A DNA stretch of 64,000 nt from Streptomyces violens (GTDB lineage Bacteria > Actinomycetota > Actinomycetes > Streptomycetales > Streptomycetaceae), in contig NZ_JOBH01000012.1 of the NCBI RefSeq assembly GCF_000717745.1, forward strand, positions 124,001 to 188,000, in the 5' to 3' direction. How positions within the stretch are numbered: the stretch's first letter is position 1; the number at the start of each line of letters is the position of its first letter. Under the pieces are notes generated by a model. It saw only the letters and a program-made list of their open reading frames with translations. It was not told the DNA's origin and did no database searches. A program made the position numbers and the translations under genes. Below, piece by piece: positions 53,778 through 62,124 of this stretch.

Positions 53778-53804
53778 TCCGTATGCCGCTATTCGCAATA
53801 CGGA
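53778..53804. promoter_or_regulatory. Candidate LysR operator between MFS and LysR genes
   Basis: Inverted repeat TCCGTAT (53778-53784) and ATACGGA (53798-53804) with a 13-base centre containing CTATTCGC. The arms lie in an AT-richer stretch of the 231-base divergent region, as expected for a LysR box controlling both directions. Confidence 0.62.
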
Positions 53805-53871
53805 TCGGTCCGCATCCGCATCGGGAAAGGGTTGTTGCCGAGCGCCCGCGGCAGGGATAGACCCAGGAACC

Positions 53872-54816
53872 ATGCTGCGTACCGACGTACGTCTCGAATG
53901 GTTTGTCTCTTTCCTCAGCGTCATCGACACCGGCAGCTTCAGCGCCGCAGCGGAGGTGGTCCACCGGTCCCAGCCACGCGTGAGCATGCATGTCGCCGCC
54001 CTGGAACGGGAGGCGGGTGTCCCACTGTTCGACCGGGACCGGCGGCCCGTGGCCCTCACCGACGCCGGAGCCGTCCTCGCCGAGCACGCGCGCACCATCC
54101 TGCGCCAGCTCTCCCGGGCGGAGGCCGCGATGGCGGCGCACCGGGGCGCCGCCCGGGGCGTGGTGACGCTGGGCAGTTATCCCAGCGCCAGCGTGGCCTT
54201 CGTGCCCCAGCTGCTGGAACGCATGGCGCGTACCCGCCCCGCCATCAAGGTGGTCCTGGTGGAACGCCCGACGCTGGAACTCGACGGGGCGCTCGCCGCG
54301 GGCGAGGTGGACCTGTGTCTGCGCCCGATGACACCGCCGCCCGGGCCGTCGGTCGAGTACCGGCCGCTGTGGCGCGAGGGCCTGATCGTCGTGCACCGCC
54401 CCGACCATCCGCTGGCCGCGCTGCCGGAGCCGCTGCCCGTGCCGGAAGTGGCCGAGTACCCGCTCATCACCATCGGCCGGCTGGGCTCACCGGAGGCCAT
54501 GGGCTTCGAGACGTACCGCGCGTTCCGGGAGCGCGGCTTCGAGCCCAACGCCGTGCAGGCCACGAATCAGCCGCAGACGCTCATCTCCCTCGTGCGCAGC
54601 GGGCTGGGCATCGGGGTCACCAATCTGCTGGCGGTGGCCACGGCGGACGCGCAGGGCGTGGTGGCACGGAAGCTGGACGTACCGTGCGGCCGGCGGGTCG
54701 CCGTGCACTGGAGCGGTACCAACCCGCTGACGCCCGCCGCGCGCACGCTGCTGCGCGAGATCGAGGGCTCCGACGTGCCGCCGGGCACCCGGCGGCTGGC
54801 ACCGGAGCGCCCCTGA
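53872..54816 (+). CDS. LysR-family regulator (first)
   Basis: A 314-residue regulator with an N-terminal winged helix-turn-helix (about 5-65; GSFSAAAEVVHRSQPRVSMHVAALE) and a LysR substrate-binding domain (about 92-300). It is transcribed divergently from the MFS-RraA-kinase operon and directly upstream of exported RraA-type and dehydratase genes, so it may control both sets in response to a sugar acid. Confidence 0.92.
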   Translation: MLRTDVRLEWFVSFLSVIDTGSFSAAAEVVHRSQPRVSMHVAALEREAGVPLFDRDRRPVALTDAGAVLAEHARTILRQLSRAEAAMAAHRGAARGVVTLGSYPSASVAFVPQLLERMARTRPAIKVVLVERPTLELDGALAAGEVDLCLRPMTPPPGPSVEYRPLWREGLIVVHRPDHPLAALPEPLPVPEVAEYPLITIGRLGSPEAMGFETYRAFRERGFEPNAVQATNQPQTLISLVRSGLGIGVTNLLAVATADAQGVVARKLDVPCGRRVAVHWSGTNPLTPAARTLLREIEGSDVPPGTRRLAPERP

Positions 54817-54947
54817 CATTCGACATCCGAATCCGGCTATCCAGTCGTCATTCTTCCCGACGCATGGACCGGTCCCTACCGTTTCGGTCGTTCCGGCATC
54901 CGCCGCGTACCCGGCACTTTCGTCAGGAACGGCCGAGAGGAAATTCC

Positions 54948-55985
54948 ATGCAGAAATCCAGATCGCTCATTTCGGTGACGGCGTGCGCTTCCGTACTGAT
55001 GGCCGGCGGACTGGCGATCACCGCGTGCTCGGCGCAGGAGACGACCTCCGCGCACCACGGGCGTCCGGTGGCCGTTCAAGCCGGCGCAGCCGCAAACGCA
55101 CAGCAGAGCCGGGTGAACCCGGTGGCGACAAAGGCGGACGTGGTGGCGCTGACCGCCGACTGGAAGGGCGACCGTTTCCCCGACGGCCGCCCGAAGGTCT
55201 CCGACGATCTGCTGAAGCGTATGAAGGTCGTATCGACCGAGCAAGCGTGGGGCTATCTCGAAGGAAAGGGCTATCACAACCAGTTCGCCGGCGACTGGAA
55301 GACGATTCACGAGGGGAAACCCGTCATCGGACGGGTGCTCACCGCGCAGTACATGCCGAACAGTCCGGCCCTGGAAAAGCGGATGACGGACGCCGGGCAC
55401 GCCGCGGGAAATGACGGCCAGATGAACACCTGGCCGATCGAGAAGCTCCAAAAGGGCGATGTCTACGTGGCCGACGGTTTCGGCAAGGTCACCGACGGCA
55501 CCCTCATCGGGGGAAACCTCGGCAGCGAGATCTACGCGAAGACCCGCAACGGCGTCGTCTTCGACGGCACGGTGCGCGACCTGGAGGAGCTTCAGGACAT
55601 CAAGGGCTTCAACGCGTACGTCCGTGGCTGGCACCCCTCCTATATCCGGAATGAAATGCTGACCGGCCTCAACCGCACCATTCGCATCGGTGAGGCCGTG
55701 GTCCTGCCCGGCGACGTCGTGCTCGCCAGGCGGGAGGGCGTCGTCTTCATTCCCGCGCAACTGGCCGAGCCTCTGGTGAAGGACGCCGAACTGACGCTGC
55801 TCCGCGACACCTTCACCAAGCTGCGACTCAAGGACGGAACGTACACCGCCGGGCAGCTCGACAAGGGCTGGGACGAGATCGACCAGAAGATCAAGGACGA
55901 CTTCGTCAACTGGCTGAAGGAGAACAAGAACGACCTGCCGGTCTCCCCGGAACGCATTCAGGAAATCATCGACGACGCCGACTGA
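54948..55985 (+). CDS. Exported RraA-family lipoprotein, putative extracytoplasmic aldolase
   Basis: 345 residues. A lipoprotein signal (hydrophobic 10-24, lipobox AITAC, lipid-Cys near 27) precedes about 40 disordered residues and an RraA-fold domain (about 60-330). The aldolase signature DGTVRDLEE keeps Arg210-Asp211, and GGNLGSEIYA precedes it as in active HMG/CHA aldolases. GAGAGGAAA precedes ATG 54948. It is followed after 56 bases by a Tat-exported enolase-superfamily protein. RraA proteins are normally cytoplasmic, so a surface version is unusual; it probably works on the product of the partner dehydratase. Confidence 0.85.
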   Translation: MQKSRSLISVTACASVLMAGGLAITACSAQETTSAHHGRPVAVQAGAAANAQQSRVNPVATKADVVALTADWKGDRFPDGRPKVSDDLLKRMKVVSTEQAWGYLEGKGYHNQFAGDWKTIHEGKPVIGRVLTAQYMPNSPALEKRMTDAGHAAGNDGQMNTWPIEKLQKGDVYVADGFGKVTDGTLIGGNLGSEIYAKTRNGVVFDGTVRDLEELQDIKGFNAYVRGWHPSYIRNEMLTGLNRTIRIGEAVVLPGDVVLARREGVVFIPAQLAEPLVKDAELTLLRDTFTKLRLKDGTYTAGQLDKGWDEIDQKIKDDFVNWLKENKNDLPVSPERIQEIIDDAD

Positions 55986-56041
55986 TGCGCCGCGCAAAAA
56001 CCTCATCCCCCGGACCGTCCCCCGAACCAAGGAGAATTTCC

Positions 56042-57457
56042 ATGGAAACCGACACCCCGAAGAGCGGGCGGGCACGGCCCGCCAGACGTGACATGCTCAA
56101 GTTCTCCGCGCTCGGCCTCGGCGGACTCAGCCTCGGCGCCCTGGCGTTCCGCCCAGTCGAGGAGCAGGTCGACTTTCTCTCGCAAAAGGTCAGCCGGGCC
56201 TCGAAGCCGTCCCAATTGAAGATCACCGACCTGCGGGTGGCGGTTCTCGACGGCGTCCCCTTCACCAGCCCCGTCGTCCGCATCTCCACGAACCAGGGGA
56301 TATCCGGGTACGGCGAGGTCCGGGACGACGCGGACAAGCGGTACGCACTGGAGCTCAAGAGCCGGCTGCTGGGCGAGAACCCGTGCAACGTCGAGATGCT
56401 CTTCAAGCGCATCAAGCAGTTCGGCGGCGACGGCCGCAGGGGCGGCGGCGTCTCCGGGGTCGAAATGGCGCTGTGGGACCTGGCCGGCAAGGCGTACGGC
56501 GTCCCCGTCTTCCAGATGCTCGGCGGCGCGTACCGGCGCAAGATCCGGCTCTACACCGACACCACGGAGTCGGAGGACCCTCAGGAGTACGCGCGCCGCA
56601 TGAAGGAGCGCGTGGACAAGGGCTTCACCTTCCTGAAGATGGACCTCGGCCTGGAGCTGGTGGCGAAGAAGCCGGGCACCATCATCGGCAAGAGCTACTG
56701 GGACGGGAAGCTGGAGCAGTACAGCGGTGAGCCCGGGAGCTACGGCCAGACGCAGCACAACTTCACGATGGTGCAGATCACGGACAAGGGCATCGAGCTG
56801 ATGGCCGAGTTCGTGGAGGCGGTGCGCGACGCAGTGGGGTACGACGTTCCCATGGGCATGGACCACACGGGCCACTTCGACGTCAACACCGCGATCAAGC
56901 TGGCCCATCGCTTCGAGCGGTACAACCTGGCCTGGCTGGAGGACCTGGTGCCGTGGTTCCACACGGACGACTGGCAGGAGATCACCAAGGCCGTCAACGT
57001 GCCCACGATGACCGGCGAGGACATCTACGGACTCGAGGGCTTCCGGAAGCTGTGCGACGAGGACGCCATCGACCTCGTACAGCCCGACCCGGCCACCGCC
57101 GGCGGCATCCTGGAGACCAAGCGGATCGGTGACTACGCCGCCGAGAAGGGCAAGGCGATGCCGCTGCACTACGCCGGCTCGCCCGTGGGCGCCATGGCCT
57201 GCGCACACATCGCGGCGGCGACCGAGACCTTCGTCGCGCTGGAGTACCACGCGACGGACGTCCCGTTCTGGAACGACCTCGTCAAGCAGGACCAGCCGCT
57301 GATGGACAAGGGCTGGTATCACCTCACCGACAAGCCCGGGCTGGGCATCGAGATGGACGAGAAGGAGATGGAGAAGCACCTCGCCAAGGGCGAGAAGCTG
57401 TTCGCGCCGACGCCGGAGTGGGACAAGAAGGTCGCCTGGGACCGTACTTGGAGCTGA
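56042..57457 (+). CDS. Tat-exported mandelate racemase/galactonate dehydratase-like enzyme
   Basis: A 471-residue enolase-superfamily enzyme. The N-terminal Tat signal has RRDMLKF followed by a hydrophobic stretch (about 20-40). Metal ligands form the expected ladder: Asp274 (MGMDHTGH), Glu300 (WLEDLVP) and Glu326 (MTGEDIY), with His376 in PLHYAG. FLKMDLG replaces the usual KxK motif. Such enzymes dehydrate sugar acids to 2-keto-3-deoxy acids with only Mg2+, which suits a location outside the cytoplasm. ATG 56042 follows AAGGAGAA. Confidence 0.88.
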   Translation: METDTPKSGRARPARRDMLKFSALGLGGLSLGALAFRPVEEQVDFLSQKVSRASKPSQLKITDLRVAVLDGVPFTSPVVRISTNQGISGYGEVRDDADKRYALELKSRLLGENPCNVEMLFKRIKQFGGDGRRGGGVSGVEMALWDLAGKAYGVPVFQMLGGAYRRKIRLYTDTTESEDPQEYARRMKERVDKGFTFLKMDLGLELVAKKPGTIIGKSYWDGKLEQYSGEPGSYGQTQHNFTMVQITDKGIELMAEFVEAVRDAVGYDVPMGMDHTGHFDVNTAIKLAHRFERYNLAWLEDLVPWFHTDDWQEITKAVNVPTMTGEDIYGLEGFRKLCDEDAIDLVQPDPATAGGILETKRIGDYAAEKGKAMPLHYAGSPVGAMACAHIAAATETFVALEYHATDVPFWNDLVKQDQPLMDKGWYHLTDKPGLGIEMDEKEMEKHLAKGEKLFAPTPEWDKKVAWDRTWS

Positions 57458-57465
57458 GTCACAAC

Positions 57466-57478
57466 GAAACTCAGTTTC
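57466..57478. promoter_or_regulatory. Perfect small palindrome after dehydratase gene
   Basis: GAAACT and AGTTTC around a single C, nine bases after the dehydratase stop and upstream of the LysR gene at 57555. It may be an operator or a weak terminator. Confidence 0.4.
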
Positions 57479-57511
57479 CCTTACCCCTACCTATGGTGCT
57501 CCTGACCCCAT

Positions 57512-57530
57512 CGGTTTAAGTTCGAAACCG
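57512..57530. promoter_or_regulatory. Inverted repeat before second LysR gene
   Basis: CGGTTT and AAACCG flank a 7-base centre in an AT-rich patch 25 bases before the TTG start. It fits a LysR autoregulatory site. Confidence 0.45.
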
Positions 57531-57554
57531 GTTAATCATAGGAGGGGGAAGGCG

Positions 57555-58568
57555 TTGGAGTACCGCGTGGAGTGGCTCGGCAGCTTCGTGGGGGTTGCCG
57601 AGCACGGCGGCTTCTCCGCCGCCGCGGCCGCCCTGAGCCGGTCGCAGTCCCGGGTCAGTACGCATGTGGCCGCCCTGGAAAAGGCGCTGCACATGCGGCT
57701 GTTCGACCGGTCGGTCCAGCCCACGGTGCTCACTCCGGAGGGGCGGGCGCTGCTGCCGCACGCCCGCACGGTGCTGCGGCAGTTGCGGGCGCTGCCCGGA
57801 ACGGCCGCCGAGGTACGCCGCGGTCTGCGGGGCGAGGTCCGCCTCGGCGTGCACGCCGGCGTCGCACCCTTCCTCCTACCCCGGACCATGATGCGCGTCC
57901 AGCAGTCACAGCCCGGCCTGCGGCTGTCCGTACGGGAGCAGGGCGCCGCCCAGTTGGAGGCGCGGCTGCTGGACGGGCGGCTCGATCTGGCCGTCGGCCC
58001 CGGTGGCCCGGCCGGGGCCCGCGCCGACGCGCGGCTGGCCCGGGTCCGGCTGTGGCGGGAGCAGCTGATGGCCGTGGTCCGGGAGGAGTCGGCCGGCACG
58101 CTGCCGGCCCGGCCCTGTCCCGCGGACCTGGTGGACCGGCCGCTCGCGGTGGTCGACGTGGACCAGCCGCTCGCGGTGGTCGACGTGGACCAGCCGCTCG
58201 CGGTGGTCGACGAGGTGGCCGGGCCGAACGCACCGGCCGCCCTCCGGGCCGCGTTCACCGGGACCGGCCGCACCGCGCCGGTCTTCAGCACCCCGCAGGC
58301 GCAGACCATGGTCGGCCTGGTCCGGCAGGGCTGGGGCGTCGGCGTGGCCGAAGTGCTCAGCCTGAGCACCGCGGACCTCCGGGGCGTGACCCTCCTCCCC
58401 CTCACCGGCACACCACCCGGCCGCGACATCTCGCTGTGGTGGCGCGCGGACCGCGCCGGCTGGCCGGCCCGCAAGGCGGTGGAACGCTGCGTCCACCTCG
58501 CGGCCGTCCCCGCCCTCGCCCGCATCCGCGCCCACTGCCCCGCATCAGTGGGGACGATCAGCGCCTGA
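57555..58568 (+). CDS. LysR-family regulator (second), with internal tandem repeat
   Basis: 337 residues: winged helix-turn-helix (about 4-64; GGFSAAAAALSRSQSRVSTH) and a substrate-binding domain. Between about 195 and 220 the sequence PLAVVDVDQ is repeated nearly three times because of a 27-bp tandem repeat, lengthening the protein relative to the first LysR. TTG 57555 follows GGAGGGGGAAGG. It lies between the exported dehydratase and the flavoprotein oxidase genes and may control the latter. Confidence 0.9.
   Translation: MEYRVEWLGSFVGVAEHGGFSAAAAALSRSQSRVSTHVAALEKALHMRLFDRSVQPTVLTPEGRALLPHARTVLRQLRALPGTAAEVRRGLRGEVRLGVHAGVAPFLLPRTMMRVQQSQPGLRLSVREQGAAQLEARLLDGRLDLAVGPGGPAGARADARLARVRLWREQLMAVVREESAGTLPARPCPADLVDRPLAVVDVDQPLAVVDVDQPLAVVDEVAGPNAPAALRAAFTGTGRTAPVFSTPQAQTMVGLVRQGWGVGVAEVLSLSTADLRGVTLLPLTGTPPGRDISLWWRADRAGWPARKAVERCVHLAAVPALARIRAHCPASVGTISA
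58140..58212 (+). repeat. 27-bp tandem repeat inside LysR gene (2.7 copies)
   Basis: Units at 58140-58166 and 58167-58193 are identical; a third begins at 58194 and matches for 19 bases. Each adds nine residues (PLAVVDVDQ) in frame. Confidence 0.95.
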
Positions 58569-58635
58569 GCGGCCTCTTTCCGTACGTGCACGACCATCCG
58601 GTTCCGTATGCGCATCACCAGAAGGGAATGCGGAC

Positions 58636-60309
58636 ATGAGCGGGATAGCACGCAGGGGATTACTCTCGGGAGGCGCCGCCGCGCTCGCGGGCGCCGCGGG
58701 CGCGGGCATCGGCGGCATGGTGCGGCCATACCCGGCGGCCGCCGCCTCCCGAAGCAAGGCACGGGCAGGGGCCGTACCGGGCCGGCCGGTCGTCGTGACG
58801 CCGCACGACGCCCGCTACCCCGACCTGGTACGCGGCAACAACCGGCGGTGGACCGGCTCGCCCGGCGCCGTGCACCTGGTGAGCAGCACGGACCAGGTGG
58901 TCGACGCGGTGCGCGACGGTGTCCGGGACGGCAGGCGGCTGGCCGTCCGCAGCGGCGGGCACTGCTACGAGGACTTCGTCTTCAACCCGGACGTCGAGAC
59001 CGTCATCGACATGTCCGAGATGCGGGCCGTGTACTACGACGAGGACCGCTCCGCGTTCGTCGTGGAAGCGGGCGCCACCCTCTTCGATGTGTATCTGACC
59101 CTGTACCGGCTGTGGGGCGTCACACTGCCCGGCGGGCTGTGCCACTACGTCGGCGCGGGCGGCCACCTGTCCGGCGGCGGCTACGGGATGCTGTCCCGGC
59201 TGTACGGCCTGACGGTGGACCATGTGTACGGCGTGGAGGCCGTGGTCACCGACGGGAAGGGCGGCACCCGCTCCGTGGTGGCCACCCGGGACGCCGACGA
59301 CCCGAACCGGGACCTGTGGTGGGCGCACACCGGGGGCGGCGGGGGCAACTTCGGCATAGTGACCCGGTACTTCCTGCGCACCCCGGGAACGGCGGGCAGG
59401 GCACCGGCCGCGCAACTGCCCAAGCCGCCGGCCGAGGTGCTGCTGCACGACGTGTCATGGCGCTGGTCCGACCTGTCGGAGCGCTCCTTCCACCGCCTTC
59501 TGCAGAACTACGGCACCTGGCTGGAAGGCCACAGCGACCCGGACTCCCCGTACGCGGGGCTGTACAGCAGCCTCAATCTGAGCACGGTGGCGAGCGGCGA
59601 GATCTCCCTGTCCACGCAGTTCGACGCCACCGTGCCCGATGCCGAGCGGCTGCTCGAGCGGTACTTGAACGCGCTCACCGAGGGGGTCGGCGCCGCCGCC
59701 CGGCCGGCGAGCGTGGCGGCCGGTGAACTCCGGCCGAGCGCGGACCGGTTCGCGCCGCGCCGCTCCCCCTGGCTGCTGGCGACCAGGAACACCGGCGCCT
59801 ACGCCTGGACCCGGAGCGCGGACTACAAGTCGGCGCACATGCGCACGGGATTCCCCGACGACCAGATCGCGGCCATCCACCGCCATCTGCGGAGCGCCGC
59901 GGGCGGCCCGGGCGACCTGCTGCAGGCCATCACCTACGGCGGCCGGATCAACGCGGTACGGCCGGGGGCCACGGCCGTCGCCCAGCGCGACTCCGTCCTG
60001 AAGCTGCAGTACCAGTGTTACTGGGAGGACCCCGCCGAGGAGGCGCGCAAGGTCAGCTGGCTGCGCGAGTTCTACGGCGAGGTGTATGCCGGGACCGGCG
60101 GGGTGCCCGTCCCCGGCGAAGTGACCGACGGCTGCTATGTGAACTACGCGGACGTCGACCTGAGCGACCCGCGGTGGAACACCTCGGACACGCCGTGGCA
60201 CGAGCTGTACTACAAGGACGGTTACGCCAGACTCCAGCAGGTGAAGCAGCGGTGGGACCCGTCCGACACCTTCCGGCACGGGCAGTCGGTCCGGCTGCCG
60301 GCCGGCTGA
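58636..60309 (+). CDS. Tat-exported BBE/GOOX-type flavoprotein oxidase
   Basis: A 557-residue FAD-linked oxidase. A Tat signal (ARRGLLSGG, hydrophobic to about 37) precedes the PCMH FAD domain. His109 in RSGGHCY and Cys169 in GGLCHYVG are placed for bicovalent FAD attachment; their spacing of 60 equals that known for glucooligosaccharide oxidase. GAGGHLSGGGYG follows, and the BBE C-terminal motif is at YVNYADVDL. Such oxidases convert reducing sugars to lactones or oxidise phenolic or alkaloid substrates. Codon 9 is TTA (58660-58662), suggesting bldA control. Confidence 0.92.
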   Translation: MSGIARRGLLSGGAAALAGAAGAGIGGMVRPYPAAAASRSKARAGAVPGRPVVVTPHDARYPDLVRGNNRRWTGSPGAVHLVSSTDQVVDAVRDGVRDGRRLAVRSGGHCYEDFVFNPDVETVIDMSEMRAVYYDEDRSAFVVEAGATLFDVYLTLYRLWGVTLPGGLCHYVGAGGHLSGGGYGMLSRLYGLTVDHVYGVEAVVTDGKGGTRSVVATRDADDPNRDLWWAHTGGGGGNFGIVTRYFLRTPGTAGRAPAAQLPKPPAEVLLHDVSWRWSDLSERSFHRLLQNYGTWLEGHSDPDSPYAGLYSSLNLSTVASGEISLSTQFDATVPDAERLLERYLNALTEGVGAAARPASVAAGELRPSADRFAPRRSPWLLATRNTGAYAWTRSADYKSAHMRTGFPDDQIAAIHRHLRSAAGGPGDLLQAITYGGRINAVRPGATAVAQRDSVLKLQYQCYWEDPAEEARKVSWLREFYGEVYAGTGGVPVPGEVTDGCYVNYADVDLSDPRWNTSDTPWHELYYKDGYARLQQVKQRWDPSDTFRHGQSVRLPAG

Positions 60310-60325
60310 CGGCTGCGCGGCGCTG

Positions 60326-61363
60326 TCACCTTCGCGGCGGGGCCGTCGAAGCGCGTTCCGTCAGTACCGGTGCGGGCAGCGGAGTCGGCGCCGGTGCCTC
60401 GACCTTCAGTTCCTGCATCAGGCGGAGCGCCGCCCGCTCCCCCAGCCCCTGGACGTCCTGGCGCACGGTGGTGAGGCGGGGCGTGATCCACTGGCTGAGC
60501 GGCAGATCGTCATGGCCGATCACCGACAGCTCGTCCGGTACGGACAGGCCGCTCTCCTGTGCCACTTGGACGCCGGCTATCGCCATGACGTCGCTGTCGT
60601 AGACGACGGCCGTGGGGCGCTCGGGGCGGCGCAGCAATGCGCGGGTGGCGCGCGCCCCGCCCGCCGCGGTGAAGTCGGCCTCTTCGACGGCGACGGCTTC
60701 CATGCCGCACTCCCGCACGGCATCGCGGAAGAGCCGCAGCCGGTAGGAGATGTGCGCGAGGGAGTCCGGCCCTCGTACGTACGCGATCCGCCGGTGCCCG
60801 AGCCGGGCCAGGTGCCGTACCGCCAGGTCGGTGCCGGCCCCGGGCTGCTCGAGGCCGACCCATGGCAGCCCGGACTCCCGCCACGGCCGGCTCATGAGGA
60901 CGGCGGGGAGCCGCAGGTCGTGCAGCAGCTCGATGCGCTCGTCGGCCATCCGGGGGTCGGCGACCAGTACCCCTTCGATGCGTTGTTCCAGCGCGAGGCC
61001 GGTGTACAGGGCGCGCTCCTCGGCCGCGGTCCCCACCGTGCAGATGCGCAGCAGCAGCGCGTACCCCAGCGGCGCGAGCGCGCGCTCCACCCCGGAGAGC
61101 AGTTCGGGGAAGAACGGGTCGGAGCTGAGCACGTCGGTGGGGCGGTCGAGGATCATGCCGATGACACCGGGACCGCCCGCCGCGAGCGCCACGGCGGCGG
61201 CGTTGGGGCGCCAGCCCAGGCGCGCTGCGGCGGTGAGGATGCGCTGTCTGGTCTCGGCGGAGACGCCGGGCCGGTTGTTGAACGCCTTGGAGACGGCGGC
61301 CTTGGACACCCCGGCCACCGCGGCGACATCGCTGATGGTCGCTCGCTCCGGCATACGGCTCAT
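60326..61363 (-). CDS. LacI-family regulator
   Basis: A 345-residue repressor: N-terminal helix-turn-helix (about 8-55; ISDVAAVAGVSKAAVSKAFN) and a periplasmic-binding-type effector domain (about 65-330; VYDSDVMAIAG, LSVIGHDDLPLSQWITPRLTT). LacI proteins usually sense sugars. It converges on the oxidase gene with a 16-base gap and is divergent from the TetR gene; likely targets are local sugar genes. Confidence 0.92.
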   Translation of the reverse strand: MSRMPERATISDVAAVAGVSKAAVSKAFNNRPGVSAETRQRILTAAARLGWRPNAAAVALAAGGPGVIGMILDRPTDVLSSDPFFPELLSGVERALAPLGYALLLRICTVGTAAEERALYTGLALEQRIEGVLVADPRMADERIELLHDLRLPAVLMSRPWRESGLPWVGLEQPGAGTDLAVRHLARLGHRRIAYVRGPDSLAHISYRLRLFRDAVRECGMEAVAVEEADFTAAGGARATRALLRRPERPTAVVYDSDVMAIAGVQVAQESGLSVPDELSVIGHDDLPLSQWITPRLTTVRQDVQGLGERAALRLMQELKVEAPAPTPLPAPVLTERASTAPPRR

Positions 61364-61464
61364 CCGGCCCTCCCCGCTCCCCGGTCTCCCGGGAACTCTA
61401 ACGCCGAGCCGATCATCGCTCTCCGGCGCCGCTGCGTCGAAGCGTACCTAATAGCGGTGTCGAT

Positions 61465-61485
61465 TTGCCTAAAGGTATTAGGCAA
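61465..61485. promoter_or_regulatory. Perfect TetR-type operator palindrome
   Basis: Arms TTGCCTAA and TTAGGCAA flank AGGTA. It overlaps the -35 region of a promoter for the TetR gene and lies 36 bases upstream of its start. Confidence 0.82.
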
Positions 61486-61494
61486 CTGCATAAT
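61465..61494 (+). promoter_or_regulatory. Promoter of TetR-SGNH hydrolase operon
   Basis: TTGCCT (61465-61470) and CATAAT (61489-61494) with an 18-base spacer form a good vegetative-type promoter. The operator covers the -35 and most of the spacer. Confidence 0.65.
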
Positions 61495-61520
61495 CGATTC
61501 CGGATGACCGGGAGGACGGC

Positions 61521-62120
61521 ATGGCGCGGCGCGTAGGACTGACCACGGAACGGCTGACGCAGGCCGGGGCGGAACTGGCCGATGAGGTCGGGTTCGACCA
61601 GGTGACCGTCTCGGCGCTCGCCCGGCGGTTCGACGTCAAGGTCGCGAGCCTGTACTCGCACGTGAAGAGCTCCCAGGACCTCAAGACCAGGATCGCCCTG
61701 CTCGCCCTGGAGGAGATGGCCGACCGGGCCGCGGCCGCCCTCGCCGGGCGGGCGGGCAAGGACGCCCTCGCCGCCTTCGCGAACGTCTACCGCGACTACG
61801 CCCGGGAGCATCCCGGCCGCTACGCCGCGGCCCGGCTCAGGCTCGACCCGGAAACGGCGGCCGCGAGCGCGGGCGTGCGGCACGCGCAGATGACGCGGGC
61901 GATCCTGCGCGGCTATGACCTGACGGAGCCCGACCAGACGCACGCGGTCCGGATGCTGGGCAGCGTCTTCCACGGCTACGTCAGCCTGGAGCTGAGCGGC
62001 GGCTTCAGCCACAGCGCCCCCGACAGCCAGGAAACCTGGTCGCGGATGCTGGACGCCCTCGACGCCCTGCTGCGGAACTGGCCCGCACCCCCGAACACCC
62101 CCACCACGCCAACAGGTTGA
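61521..62120 (+). CDS. TetR-family repressor
   Basis: A 199-residue regulator with an N-terminal helix-turn-helix (about 8-55; VTVSALARRFDVKVASLYSHV) and a C-terminal ligand domain with FHGYVSLELSGGF typical of the WHG subgroup. GGGAGGACGGC precedes ATG 61521. The SGNH hydrolase gene starts 4 bases after its stop, so the two are one transcription unit, likely controlled by the palindrome at 61465-61485. Confidence 0.92.
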   Translation: MARRVGLTTERLTQAGAELADEVGFDQVTVSALARRFDVKVASLYSHVKSSQDLKTRIALLALEEMADRAAAALAGRAGKDALAAFANVYRDYAREHPGRYAAARLRLDPETAAASAGVRHAQMTRAILRGYDLTEPDQTHAVRMLGSVFHGYVSLELSGGFSHSAPDSQETWSRMLDALDALLRNWPAPPNTPTTPTG

Positions 62121-62124
62121 GACC

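Noticed and set aside
57730..58233. Repetitive Pro/Arg-rich minus-strand ORF over the LysR repeat
   Set aside because: It is the mirror of the 27-bp repeat in the LysR gene; no RBS or domain.
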